Part shown: positions 1 to 8,320 of the stretch, one piece after another
How positions within the stretch are numbered: position 1 is the stretch's first letter
Layout: each line of letters starts with the position of its first letter
Assembly (NCBI GenBank): GCA_036565605.1
Contig: DATCXV010000009.1
Coordinates: 1 to 64,000, forward strand
Direction of reading: 5' to 3'
DNA length: 64,000 bases
From: UBA6065 sp036565605
GTDB lineage: Bacteria > Patescibacteriota > Minisyncoccia > Phycocordibacterales > UBA6065
Position numbers and translations under genes: made by a program
The notes under the pieces: model-generated
What the model saw: the letters and a program-made list of their open reading frames with translations, nothing else
What the model was told of the DNA's origin: nothing
Database searches by the model: none

Positions 1-3000
1 CCGGATTCTGCACAGGGCATCCGCATGTCTGCTTTTGGTCCGCTGAGGTTCGGTGCAAATACGAATACCGGATATTCATCTGCGTCGTTCTCGGAATATA
101 TGAGAATTACTCCGACGGGCAACGTCGGAATTGGCACGACTTCGCCAAGCCAGAAGCTTGAGGTATATCAAGGTAATATTCAGCTTGATAATAACTTCTC
201 GCTCAAGGGAAGGCTTACAAACGGTTCATCAGTAAACCTTCTCAGATACAATACAGGTAACCAGGCGGTGTTTGGTGCGAATAGCGAAATCCTTCTTTCA
301 GGAAGCGTCCAGATTTTCCCACCAACGGGAGGCAATATCGAGATCAGGGGTGGTGCGACGGACTCTTCGACGGCCGTTGGAACGGTTTTGAATACACTAA
401 ATACTCTGAGCACAGCTGGCTCGAAGATAGTGAGCTTCAAGAATGGCAGCGTCGAGAAGGCAAGCATCGGCTATGATGGCGGTGCCTTGTTCTCGGGAAA
501 TGTTGGTATCGGAACGAGCTCGCCTTATGCGAAATTCTCGATTGCCCAGTCAAGCACCACGCCAGCATTTGTTGTCGGTGTGGCAGGCAGCTCGTCCCCG
601 TCGTTTATCGTTGATTCGGCGAATGCGAATGGATATGTCGGTATTGGAACGAGTTCGCCTTCAGCAAAGCTTGCTATCAAGGGCAATAATACTTTCTTCT
701 ATGGCCGAGCTTTTGCGATCTCAGATTCCAGCAATCAGGAGAAATTCACTGTTCTTGATAACGGTTATGTTGGCTTGGGTAAATCAAATCCAGGATTCCA
801 ACTAGATACATCAAGCACGATACGAGTAGGCGGATCAGCAGCTTCTTTCGCGCCAGACGGTGAAGGAATCGAATTGAGTTATACCCAGGGCACTGTGCCT
901 CATCGCGGAAATATTGTCGCATACAGCCGAAATTATAATGCTCTGCAAGACCTCTCATTGAACTTTGCAGCACTGTTTGTGACTGGTTCCAGCAGTTATG
1001 TTGGCATTGGTGGTACCACATCTCCATACGCACGATTCTCTGTTGAACAGGGTTCTGAAAGCAACGTTTTTGCGGTTGCGGATGAAGGCAGCTCGACCCC
1101 ATCATTCATTGTGAAGGGCAATGGTAATGTGGGCGTCGGGGTCTCCGATCCTGCGGCGAGGCTTACTATTGCCACGACCACCGGGTCCGACGTCGCGTTC
1201 AAGATCTCTGACCCTACGAATACCAAAAACTTCTTTGTTGTTAATGCAGTCGCAAATAACTCGACTTTCGTAGGAATCAATGCTGGTCACGCGGCAACAG
1301 GCGCTAGTGGTTCGAGCTTCTTCGGGGCAAGCGCTGGTTACGGGGCGACGAATGCTCTTGGCTCAAACTTCTTCGGCAGCGGCGCTGGTTACGAAGCGAC
1401 AGGCGCTTCTAACTCGAACTTTTTCGGAGTGAGCGCGGGAGGAAGCGCGTCGGGCGCTCTTAACGCGAACTTCTTTGGACTCAACGCAGGCTACACTGCT
1501 ACCAACGCTGTTGCCTCGAACTTCTTCGGGGCAAGCGCTGGTTATGGGGCGACGAATGCAAGCACCGCGAACTTCTTCGGGGCAAGCGCTGGTTATGGGG
1601 CGACGAATGCAGCTAACTCAAATTTCCTTGGAACGTCTGCGGGCTTTAATGCAGCAAATGCTACTCACTCGATATTCATAGGATACCAGGCGGGGGTCAA
1701 CGATGCTGTTGACAATACGAGCAGCGGTACTTCGATCCTTATTGGTGATAATACTTCGACCGGCGGCTTCTCGAACTCGATCGCCATTGGTCGCGGCACC
1801 AAAAACAGCGCGACCCAGCAGCTTAACCTCGGTAACGTACTCTTCGCTACTGGCATCTATAACAGCGACACGTCTTCGGATACCGCGCTCACGAGCGGAA
1901 AGGTGGGCATTGGCACATCGACACCATGGAAGGCACTCTCAGTTGAAGGTGACGCATCGGTAAACAATCTCATTCCAAATGGACCTTATACGACGAACCT
2001 CTCTGGCTACGACCTGGGCTCGACGACAAGTCGTTGGAACGCTCTCTGGGCGGGCACAGTAAATATCGGAACTTCGACCTGGTCGATCAAAGCAGATAGC
2101 TCGAGCAACCTTGGCGTCTACGATGCTGCTTCAGGCGGAGGGACAAAGAGACTAACTGTGTCAGCAAACGGATTGGACGTCGCTGGAAAAGTAGGTATCG
2201 GAATGTCTGCTTCGTCAATGCTTGATGTGTTTGCTGGAACTCCAACTATTATGCGCGTGGGAACTGCGGGTTCTACATATTTTGCTTCGGGTGTCGACAC
2301 GACTCTTATAGAAGCAAGCGGCACATTCACTGTCGGTTCGAGTAACAATATTTACGGAGTAAAGTCGCTTCCTACTGCTTCTAACTTGGGCGGAAGCTAT
2401 GCTGCGAATAACTACGCCTTCTACGGAAACCCTGTGAATGGAGCAGTAAAGTGGGGTGTCTATCTTACCGGCGAAAACAAGAACTACTTCTCAGGAGACG
2501 TGGGTATCGGCACAACCTCGCCAGTCTCGACCCTCTCGGTTCAGGGATCGCTCTGTGTGCGCGACACGGGATCCTGCGGTACGACCGCCGGAACAATCTA
2601 CGCAACGACAGCATCGATCACGGACATCGACCTCGCAGAAAACTATCCGACGCTTGATGACACGCTTTCGGCGGGCGAGATTGTTGCGCTCGACACGACT
2701 GCTTCGACCACGGTCAAGAGGGCGGCGTTGGGTGATAAAGTTATCGGTATTGTCTCGACCGCTCCGGGCCTGCTCCTTGGAAAGGAAAACCTTAATTCCA
2801 AGCCGATCGCGCTTTCAGGTCGCGTGCCGGTCAAAGTCAACGGCCAGGGAGGTGCTATCGCTATCGGTGATCGCATCACACTTTCATCAACGGCGGGAGT
2901 CGGCCGCAAGGCTCGTGGATCAGAAGACACGGTCGGTATCGCTCTTGAGGCATGGTCTGGTGCAGCGGATGATACGGGCTCGATCAACGTCTTTGTCTCG

Positions 3001-4194
3001 TCCAAGCAAAAGATCGACTTCTCGTCGTTCGCGGTCGATGATTCGGGCAATGTTGGTATCGGTACCACCACCCCGACCTATAAGCTCCAGGTTATGGGCG
3101 ATGTTGCAGCAACGTCATTCGTTAATATCTCGACCCGTACGGCAAAGAAGGATATCTCGTACTTGGGTGAGGAAGAGAAGTCATCGATCCTCGACAAGAT
3201 CCGCTCGATCGGTGTTGCGACCTATCATTACAATGCAGAGACGGATGCTGCACCAATGCGCCTGGGTTTGATCGCCGAAGAAGCTCCGACCGAAGTCTTG
3301 GCCGCGGACGGCAAAGGTGTTGATGTCTACAAGTTCTCGACCTTCATCTTGGCTGGTGTGCAGGTTTTGGACGAGAAGGTTCAGAGCTTGGTCGATGCAG
3401 TCGCTTCGACCACTGCGGCGATCGCAGATCTGCGCGTCGCGGTTGCTACCATTCAGACGTCGATGGCAAACAATGTTGCAACAGCAGCATCGTCGACGAC
3501 GGCTTGGACTGACACCATGGGTTCGGGCATGCTCTCGTTCCTCGCAAACGCTGGATTAAGGTTGGAGCAGGGCATCGCGTACGTTGCCGACATGGTTGCT
3601 GACAAGTTCAGTGCAAAGCTTGCGTATGTTCAGAAGGCGGTTATCGATGATGCAACGGTCGGTGCGCTCGAGGTTGGATCGTCAGATAAGCGTTCAGGCA
3701 TCACGCTGTATGACGAGCTCAACGGTCAGCCGTACTGTCTGAAGGTGGTGAACGGCGAGATGGAGACCCGCCAAGGTTCATGCTCTGGCCAGGTTTCGAC
3801 CGAAGTAACGGCATCAAGCGGCACGCCGAGCGAGCCGGAAACACAGCCGGAACCATTGCCAGGTGAGACGGTGGGCGCGGGTAATGTAAACGAGGAAACT
3901 GCTGCAACGAGCACTCCGGCCACCTCGACAACAGCGACCTCGACACCGGTAGTCGAGCCGGTAGAAGAAGAAACTCCGGTTATCGCAGACGATTCGGCTA
4001 CCTCGACACCGGCTACATCAACGACGGCACTTGTAACGCCGACTGATGAAACGGCAACTTCGACTGCTGCAACCTCCACGCCTGTTGTGACAAGCACCCC
4101 TGAAGAAACTGCAACCTCAACGCTGGTTGAAACGGCTTCTTCGGCACCAACTGACACTGCATCGTCGTCGGAACCGGTCGCTGTAGCCGAATAA
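1..4194 (+). CDS. giant surface protein with VGIGTTSP repeats and S74 (intramolecular chaperone) domain, 5' end outside window
   Basis: The frame is open from base 1, so the Met at 25 is probably internal and the gene starts upstream. Counting from that Met, about 860 residues are beta-rich repeats built on G(N/Y)VGIGT(T/S)SP units, as in tail-fibre and trimeric-adhesin shafts. They enclose eight 17-residue FFGASAGYGATNA-type repeats. A beta domain (about 868-995, from DIDLAENYP) follows, then a peptidase S74 domain from about 1033: the block STRTAKKDI matches the S-x4-K signature, with Ser1036 and Lys1041 at the same five-residue spacing as the self-cleavage dyad of phage endosialidase. About 260 residues follow, with a helical stretch and a Thr/Ser/Pro/Glu-rich tail (about 1285-1389). 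Family knowledge suggests a trimeric fibre whose S74 domain aids folding. An extracellular location is inferred; the signal peptide is out of view. Confidence 0.85.
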   Translation, partial: PDSAQGIRMSAFGPLRFGANTNTGYSSASFSEYMRITPTGNVGIGTTSPSQKLEVYQGNIQLDNNFSLKGRLTNGSSVNLLRYNTGNQAVFGANSEILLSGSVQIFPPTGGNIEIRGGATDSSTAVGTVLNTLNTLSTAGSKIVSFKNGSVEKASIGYDGGALFSGNVGIGTSSPYAKFSIAQSSTTPAFVVGVAGSSSPSFIVDSANANGYVGIGTSSPSAKLAIKGNNTFFYGRAFAISDSSNQEKFTVLDNGYVGLGKSNPGFQLDTSSTIRVGGSAASFAPDGEGIELSYTQGTVPHRGNIVAYSRNYNALQDLSLNFAALFVTGSSSYVGIGGTTSPYARFSVEQGSESNVFAVADEGSSTPSFIVKGNGNVGVGVSDPAARLTIATTTGSDVAFKISDPTNTKNFFVVNAVANNSTFVGINAGHAATGASGSSFFGASAGYGATNALGSNFFGSGAGYEATGASNSNFFGVSAGGSASGALNANFFGLNAGYTATNAVASNFFGASAGYGATNASTANFFGASAGYGATNAANSNFLGTSAGFNAANATHSIFIGYQAGVNDAVDNTSSGTSILIGDNTSTGGFSNSIAIGRGTKNSATQQLNLGNVLFATGIYNSDTSSDTALTSGKVGIGTSTPWKALSVEGDASVNNLIPNGPYTTNLSGYDLGSTTSRWNALWAGTVNIGTSTWSIKADSSSNLGVYDAASGGGTKRLTVSANGLDVAGKVGIGMSASSMLDVFAGTPTIMRVGTAGSTYFASGVDTTLIEASGTFTVGSSNNIYGVKSLPTASNLGGSYAANNYAFYGNPVNGAVKWGVYLTGENKNYFSGDVGIGTTSPVSTLSVQGSLCVRDTGSCGTTAGTIYATTASITDIDLAENYPTLDDTLSAGEIVALDTTASTTVKRAALGDKVIGIVSTAPGLLLGKENLNSKPIALSGRVPVKVNGQGGAIAIGDRITLSSTAGVGRKARGSEDTVGIALEAWSGAADDTGSINVFVSSKQKIDFSSFAVDDSGNVGIGTTTPTYKLQVMGDVAATSFVNISTRTAKKDISYLGEEEKSSILDKIRSIGVATYHYNAETDAAPMRLGLIAEEAPTEVLAADGKGVDVYKFSTFILAGVQVLDEKVQSLVDAVASTTAAIADLRVAVATIQTSMANNVATAASSTTAWTDTMGSGMLSFLANAGLRLEQGIAYVADMVADKFSAKLAYVQKAVIDDATVGALEVGSSDKRSGITLYDELNGQPYCLKVVNGEMETRQGSCSGQVSTEVTASSGTPSEPETQPEPLPGETVGAGNVNEETAATSTPATSTTATSTPVVEPVEEETPVIADDSATSTPATSTTALVTPTDETATSTAATSTPVVTSTPEETATSTLVETASSAPTDTASSSEPVAVAE
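1267..1674 (+). repeat. eight tandem in-frame 51-bp repeats
   Basis: Eight consecutive 51-bp units encode 17-residue repeats of the form FFGxSAGYxATxAxxxN, starting at 1267, 1318, 1369, 1420, 1471, 1522, 1573 and 1624. A degenerate ninth follows at 1675. The units at 1318, 1522 and 1573 are almost identical over their first 40 bases, which points to recent slippage or gene conversion. The pattern resembles the head repeats of YadA-like adhesins. Confidence 0.9.
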
Positions 4195-4212
4195 TGCGTT
4201 ATACTGTAGCAA

Positions 4213-4218
4213 TAGAAT
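4213..4218 (+). promoter_or_regulatory. -10 box of gap
   Basis: TAGAAT ends 8 nt before the gap ATG, which would give an almost leaderless mRNA. A second possible -10 (TATACT) lies about 10 nt further upstream. No Shine-Dalgarno is visible. Confidence 0.5.
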
Positions 4219-4226
4219 AAACCAAC

Positions 4227-5261
4227 ATGGCAAAGAACATCAGAGTCGCTATAAACGGATTTGGCAGGATCGGCAGGGCATTCTTGAAGGTTGCGCTTGA
4301 GCACGGAGATATCGACGTAGTAGCAGTAAACGACTTGGGAAATGCGAAAAACCTCGCGTATCTTTTGAAGTATGACTCGGCCTATGGTGTAAGCCCATTC
4401 GATGTTTCGGCTTCGGAAGATGGCAAGTCACTGATCGTTGACGGGAAGCAGATCGCTTTCATTCAGGAAAAAGAACCGACAAAGCTGCCGTGGAAGGCTC
4501 TTGATATTGATGTGGTCGTCGAGTCGACCGGACTCTTTACTGATTTCGCCAAAGCAAAGGTGCATGTCGATGCCGGTGCCAAGCGAGTGGTCATCACTGC
4601 ACCGTCCAAGGGTGACGCTGCATCTGAAGCAATGGGCGCGACCATTCTCATGGGCCTTAACGAAGAGCGATTCAAGGGCTGCCAGATCACGTCGAACGCA
4701 TCGTGCACGACGAATGCGGGGTCTCCGTTGATGGCGATCTTGGATGAAAAGATCGGTATACAAAAGGCAGTCTTGAATACGGTGCATGCATATACGGCAA
4801 GCCAAGCAATTGTCGACGGGCCATCTAAAAAAGACCTACGCGAGGGCAGGGCAGCGGCACAAAATATCGTTCCATCATCGACAGGCGCAGCTATCGCCGT
4901 AACAAAGGCATTGCCGCAGCTCTCGGGAAAGTTTGATGGTATTTCTATTCGCGTCCCGGTTGTGGTTGGTTCGATCGTTGATGTCACGTTCCTAGCAAAA
5001 AGGAAGACGACGGCCCAAGAGGTGAATCAGATATTGCGCGATGCGGCCAATGATCCGCGCTGGAAGGGTATCTTTGCTGTTACTGATGAACCGCTTGTCT
5101 CGTCTGATATCAAAGGCAATCCGCACGCCTCGATCGCCGACCTTGAAATGACTCGCGTCGTCGATGGTGATCTGGTCAAAGTGCTTTCGTGGTACGACAA
5201 TGAGATGGGGTATACGCATACTCTCGTTCAGCACGTAATTAAAGCCGGTCAGAACTTATAA
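4227..5261 (+). CDS. gap: glyceraldehyde-3-phosphate dehydrogenase
   Basis: Phosphorylating GAPDH of glycolysis: converts glyceraldehyde-3-phosphate, NAD and phosphate to 1,3-bisphosphoglycerate in the cytoplasm. The 344 residues match the normal family length. The Rossmann motif INGFGRIGR is at residues 9-17, the nucleophile Cys160 sits in SNASCTTN, and the catalytic His187 is 27 residues later, as in characterised enzymes. The C-terminus reads SWYDNEMGYTHTL, the conserved family ending. The gene follows the giant surface protein after 32 bp with its own promoter. Its last 17 codons recur in a diverged copy exactly 500 bp downstream, so the 3' end appears to have been exchanged when the following accessory genes were inserted. 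Confidence 0.97.
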   Translation: MAKNIRVAINGFGRIGRAFLKVALEHGDIDVVAVNDLGNAKNLAYLLKYDSAYGVSPFDVSASEDGKSLIVDGKQIAFIQEKEPTKLPWKALDIDVVVESTGLFTDFAKAKVHVDAGAKRVVITAPSKGDAASEAMGATILMGLNEERFKGCQITSNASCTTNAGSPLMAILDEKIGIQKAVLNTVHAYTASQAIVDGPSKKDLREGRAAAQNIVPSSTGAAIAVTKALPQLSGKFDGISIRVPVVVGSIVDVTFLAKRKTTAQEVNQILRDAANDPRWKGIFAVTDEPLVSSDIKGNPHASIADLEMTRVVDGDLVKVLSWYDNEMGYTHTLVQHVIKAGQNL

Positions 5262-5264
5262 TAA

Positions 5265-5687
5265 GTGACACAAGATTTCTCTAAAAAAATGACAATCGTA
5301 TTGCGAGAAGATTTAGCTTCTTGGCAACTTACAAATACGATTGGACATATTGCGGCTTATCTTGGAAACAAGATGGAGGAGCCGTTCGATACTGGAGAAA
5401 ACTTTGTCACTAAAGATAATCTGGCTATCCCAAGAAATTCTCAATTCGCAATTGTTGCCCTAAAAGCTTCAAATGAAGAATTAAAGAATTTAAGTGGTCA
5501 GCTTCGTAACTCAGTATTGTCCTGGATAGTGTATGTTCAAGAAATGATCGACATGATTGATGATAAAGAACTTGCAAGGTCATTAAGTCAGATCGAATCA
5601 GATAAATTGAATATACTCGGAATAGGACTCTTTGGTTCGAAAGACGAACTAAAGAAAATTACTGGTAACCTGAAGTTATGGAAATAA
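5265..5687 (+). CDS. DUF2000-family protein
   Basis: A 140-residue protein whose N-terminus (KMTIVLREDLASWQLTN, then a helix with GHIAAYLG) and later IVALKASNEELKNL look like DUF2000. That family is thought to adopt a peptidyl-tRNA-hydrolase-II-like fold; its function is not established. The GTG at 5265 lies 3 bp after the gap stop; an ATG at 5289 (residue 9) is an equally possible start. Codon use is visibly AT-richer than gap. The gene sits between the intact gap end and a leftover gap end, which marks it as inserted. The family call rests on recognition by eye. Confidence 0.6.
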   Translation: MTQDFSKKMTIVLREDLASWQLTNTIGHIAAYLGNKMEEPFDTGENFVTKDNLAIPRNSQFAIVALKASNEELKNLSGQLRNSVLSWIVYVQEMIDMIDDKELARSLSQIESDKLNILGIGLFGSKDELKKITGNLKLWK

Positions 5688-5710
5688 CGTGGAACGAAAA
5701 CTAACTAAGT

Positions 5711-5761
5711 TATACGCATACGTTAGCCCAACACGTCATCAAAGCAGCAAAGGAACTCTAA
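5711..5761 (+). pseudogene. remnant of a second gap 3' end
   Basis: This stretch translates as YTHTLAQHVIKAAKEL followed by TAA. It matches the gap ending YTHTLVQHVIKAGQNL at 12 of 16 residues and 35 of 51 bases. The offset from the intact copy is exactly 500 bp. Weaker similarity continues upstream to a WNEN that aligns with WYDN. There is no gene body in front of it, so it is a stranded gene end. Confidence 0.8.
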
Positions 5762-5789
5762 TTCGTCTCTCAACAAAGCTTCCGCAACG

Positions 5790-5817
5790 AACACCGGACA
5801 TTTTTCCGGTGTTTTTG
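5790..5817 (+). terminator. rho-independent terminator, formerly of gap
   Basis: Stem ACACCGGA/TCCGGTGT with a short loop followed by a T-run. It lies 29 bp after the gap remnant, the place expected for the terminator of the ancestral gap gene. Confidence 0.85.
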
Positions 5818-6027
5818 CTAGGTTGGCAAACCCCGGTTCACCTTCGTTAGGATACCAACCTATTTTTCTGCCCAAAATGGAGAAAAGATTTCTGCTAATA
5901 TTGGTTACATGATTAAGAACCATCTGCGCTTGCACGAGGTCTTTATAAATTCACTGGAGGGAAATTAGGAATTCACGTATATCTAAATGATTTCACAGAA
6001 TTTCTTCTAAAGAGAAAATCTAACTGG

Positions 6028-6330
6028 TTGCTTTTTCTAGGAACGAAGGATCGGGAAGAAAGAATCAAAACAATTGGTGATTTAACAGAACAGTTTAAAC
6101 AGGAAGCAGTATTTGGGAGGACTGACGGTTTTGATCCCAGAATCAACGGCTATTCGATGCAGATATGGCTCGATTATCGTGGATGGGAAGTGTACTCATT
6201 CACATCCCTGATTTTTAAAAACATGGATATCCTCATTGGTACCGCACTAACCTTCATTGGATTTGTTGGAGGCATGATTTTACCAAAAATTGGAAGCCAT
6301 CTTTGGTCATTGCTACAGGCAAAGTGGTAG
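6028..6330 (+). CDS. hypothetical protein with one C-terminal membrane segment
   Basis: I do not recognise this protein. From the TTG at 6028 it has 100 residues: a charged N-terminal part (GTKDREERIKTIGDL), then a soluble region, then one hydrophobic segment at about 73-90 (ILIGTALTFIGFVGGMIL). The frame is open from 5917, and the upstream translation (GIHVYLNDFTEFLLKRKSNW) also looks coding, but it contains no standard start codon. The true start may therefore lie further up, or the gene may have lost its 5' end. It belongs to the AT-rich accessory stretch behind gap. Confidence 0.45.
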   Translation: MLFLGTKDREERIKTIGDLTEQFKQEAVFGRTDGFDPRINGYSMQIWLDYRGWEVYSFTSLIFKNMDILIGTALTFIGFVGGMILPKIGSHLWSLLQAKW

Positions 6331-6451
6331 AGCACATCCGACACAACACTGGCCTTGTTGTCAAGGTTTGTACAGGAGTACACTTAACTTACCTAAAGCA
6401 AAAGGCTTTCGGGTGGACAAATCAGTGGCGGAACAATTTATTAACTGTTGG

Positions 6452-6520
6452 AAAGGCTCAAAGACTCTTGGGACAGCTAGTAAGTCGTTCTGACTTGCTG
6501 GTTTGTCCCAAGAGCCTTTT
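6452..6520. terminator. long imperfect hairpin in the 288-bp gap before the DUF3800 gene
   Basis: Outer arms AAAGGCTC/GAGCCTTT and inner arms CTCTTGGGACA/TGTCCCAAGAG, with further partial pairing (AGTAAGTC/GACTTGCT) toward a small loop. The right arm runs into a T-rich tract, so it may terminate plus-strand transcription. The rest of 6331-6618 shows no gene I can support. Short frames there have no recognisable protein character. Confidence 0.6.
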
Positions 6521-6618
6521 CTTAAACTAGGCGTAGGGGTAGCGTCGGGTCAGGTCTTCCTATATGCAACACTTGGCATGTAGCCAGAAATTAAGAATAG
6601 GCAGGTGTAGATGAAATC

Positions 6619-7416
6619 GTGGGAGCGGAAGAGTATTATTTGTATATAGATGATTCAGGCACAAGACAACCTGATACTAATGACCCTGCTTCTGTGGGGC
6701 CGACGAATTATTTCGCATTGGGTGGAGTGTTAATCAAAAAAGGAGATCGTGACACTGTGGCTCAGAAATTTAATCAGTTTTGCAGTAAATGGAATATCAC
6801 ATATCCTCTCCACTCTACTGACATAAGAAATCGAAAAAAGAATTTCAGGTGGGTAAAGGGAGAAAAAGGTAAAGTGTTTCTTAAGGATCTGTCAGATTTT
6901 CTTGTCGATATACCAGTGATTGGTTTTGCTGCTGTGATACACAGAGATGGATACAATAAAAGGTATCAACCACTCTATGGAAAAAATAGGTGGCATTTGT
7001 GTAAAACTGTATATTCAATATTGATTGAGAGAGCCTGTAAGTATATTGGTTCTGATTCGAACCTTAGAATAAGATTTGAAGAATGTGGTACGAAAGAGCA
7101 GGAGAATATTGAAAACTATACAAAGGATTTGGTAAATAGCGGCATGCCTTTTGATCCTAATACCTCGAGTTCTTATTCATCACTTACATCTGACGATTTC
7201 AGGAAAATAATAAAAGGGAAACCTGAGCGTAAAAAGAAAGTCAGTACTTATATGCAGATCGCAGATCTTTATCTGTATCCTATGGTTAGGAGGAAACGAG
7301 ACCCGGGTTACTATTTATGGCAAATTCTTTTTAAGAACAAAAAAATTATTGATGCCTTAATACCATCTAATCTTTGGCGTCAACTTGGTATTAAATATAG
7401 TTGTTTTGATATATAA
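6619..7416 (+). CDS. DUF3800-family protein
   Basis: A 265-residue protein opening with YYLYIDDSGT, the acidic signature of DUF3800, then FALGGVLIKKGD and LHSTDIRNRKKNF, which also fit the family. The conserved acidic residues suggest a metal-dependent, possibly RNase-H-like catalytic core; this is inference, as no activity is established. Such genes are frequent on phages, plasmids and genomic islands. GTG 6619 is the only standard start after an in-frame stop at 6598. The gene is AT-rich compared with the flanking housekeeping genes and ends just before a strong terminator, consistent with a self-contained imported gene. Confidence 0.7.
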   Translation: MGAEEYYLYIDDSGTRQPDTNDPASVGPTNYFALGGVLIKKGDRDTVAQKFNQFCSKWNITYPLHSTDIRNRKKNFRWVKGEKGKVFLKDLSDFLVDIPVIGFAAVIHRDGYNKRYQPLYGKNRWHLCKTVYSILIERACKYIGSDSNLRIRFEECGTKEQENIENYTKDLVNSGMPFDPNTSSSYSSLTSDDFRKIIKGKPERKKKVSTYMQIADLYLYPMVRRKRDPGYYLWQILFKNKKIIDALIPSNLWRQLGIKYSCFDI

Positions 7417-7420
7417 AACA

Positions 7421-7445
7421 AAAGGCCCCTGGAGGGGCTTTTTTG
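7421..7445 (+). terminator. rho-independent terminator of the DUF3800 gene
   Basis: GCCCC-TGGA-GGGGC followed by six T, 8 bp after the stop. The next 271 bp (7446-7716) are AT-rich and hold no gene I can see. Confidence 0.85.
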
Positions 7446-7716
7446 TCGGCTCACGTTGGCGAACCCGGGGCTTACGCCCATGTAATTAATACTACCATAA
7501 AACACCGCCAGTTGCAAGTTATACAATAAATAACAGGCTGTTTCAAATCACATTTATTTTAGCCCTATTTTAGATATTTTGTTCAAGATTTATTTAAATT
7601 AAGATTAATTTATCCACATGTATAATAAGCTTTCACCTCCAAAGTATTAAGAAGTTCCACATATTTCGATTTTTGTTACATACTAACTATAAGTGCTGGA
7701 AAATTAATTTAAAAAT

Positions 7717-7878
7717 ATGAATTGTCCAAAATGTAAAAAAGAAATGATTGTGAAGAACAAAGATGTTAGTCACAACGACAAAGATGGTAAAAAGTATGAC
7801 CGAACATTGTACTGGTGTAATGCGGATGATATCTGGATCAACGTCGAAACTCCAAAAGAAAAAACTCTGGCACAGTAA
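7717..7878 (+). CDS. small zinc-ribbon-like protein (53 aa)
   Basis: A 53-residue frame begins MNCPKCKKEM and has a further Cys in LYWCNADD. One CxxC knuckle plus a later Cys resembles half of a zinc ribbon; a full four-ligand site is not obvious, although His19 could contribute. The function is unknown. It stands alone, ends 17 bp before a strong palindromic terminator, and is convergent with the next gene. The ordered composition and the terminator support a real gene. Confidence 0.5.
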   Translation: MNCPKCKKEMIVKNKDVSHNDKDGKKYDRTLYWCNADDIWINVETPKEKTLAQ

Positions 7879-7895
7879 TCTGGAAAAATCAGGAA

Positions 7896-7932
7896 AAATC
7901 GCCGATCGATAGAATCTATCGATCGGCGATTT
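7896..7932. terminator. bidirectional terminator, near-perfect 18-bp palindrome
   Basis: The arms centred on 7914 are perfectly complementary over 18 bases (core GCCGATCGATAG) and flanked by A-run and T-run. It lies between the stops of two convergent genes and should terminate both. Confidence 0.85.
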
Positions 7933-7934
7933 GA

Positions 7935-8243
7935 TTATCGGCGTTTTCCGGCGCCGTACGAGCCCGAGACACGGCGATGCATACAATCGCCAGCTCGTGC
8001 CTGTGCGCGATAACGTTCCTCTGCGGATCGTCGTAACGTTTCGAACTCGCTCCCAAGATGTGCTTTGGCAACAGCGACATCGAAGTGATCTTCGAGCAGA
8101 AGTCCTGCGGCAACCTGATCAAGGGTGCGCAATGCGTCTTCTCTGGTGATCTTTTTTGCCCAAGCAGTTGCGAGGAGCGCTCGCGCTGTCTGTCGACTCA
8201 GTTTTGTTCCTGGCGGGGGTTGGGTGGGGGTACTGGAGTACAT
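7935..8243 (-). CDS. hypothetical protein (102 aa)
   Basis: I do not recognise a family. From Met at 8243 the protein starts MYSSTPTQPPPG, then forms amphipathic helices rich in Ala, Arg, Leu and Glu (ARALLATAWAKKITREDALRTLD; EFETLRRSAEERYR). Its tail is basic (HRRVSGSYGAGKRR). This could be a small helical nucleic-acid-binding protein, but that is only inference. The start is favoured by a promoter placed exactly upstream (TTGACA, 17 bp, TTTAAT, then 9 nt to ATG). An earlier ATG at 8261 would lie inside that promoter. Confidence 0.55.
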   Translation of the reverse strand: MYSSTPTQPPPGTKLSRQTARALLATAWAKKITREDALRTLDQVAAGLLLEDHFDVAVAKAHLGSEFETLRRSAEERYRAQARAGDCMHRRVSGSYGAGKRR

Positions 8244-8252
8244 GCTGATCAC

Positions 8253-8281
8253 ATTAAACACCTCTGTGTATATAGTGTCAA
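8253..8281 (-). promoter_or_regulatory. sigma-70-type promoter
   Basis: On the minus strand TTGACA (8276-8281) and TTTAAT (8253-8258) are separated by 17 bp. The -10 ends 9 nt before the ATG at 8243. Confidence 0.7.
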
Positions 8282-8304
8282 GTAATGGGAAAAGCCCGTG
8301 GCGC

Positions 8305-8313
8305 TGATATAAT
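8305..8313 (+). promoter_or_regulatory. extended -10 promoter of rpiB
   Basis: TGATATAAT is a perfect extended -10 ending 7 nt before the rpiB ATG, so the mRNA should be leaderless. It is divergent from the promoter just upstream. Confidence 0.7.
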
Positions 8314-8320
8314 TCTTTAT

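Noticed and set aside
1267..1674. Regular 51-bp repeats as a CRISPR array
   Set aside because: The repeats are contiguous, in frame with a long gene and encode a structural repeat; there are no spacers and no cas genes.
6303..6530. Open frame of 75 codons before the DUF3800 gene, and tRNA-like GGTAGAGCA
   Set aside because: The frame runs into the long hairpin and shows no protein-like pattern; no cloverleaf can be built around the tRNA-like words.
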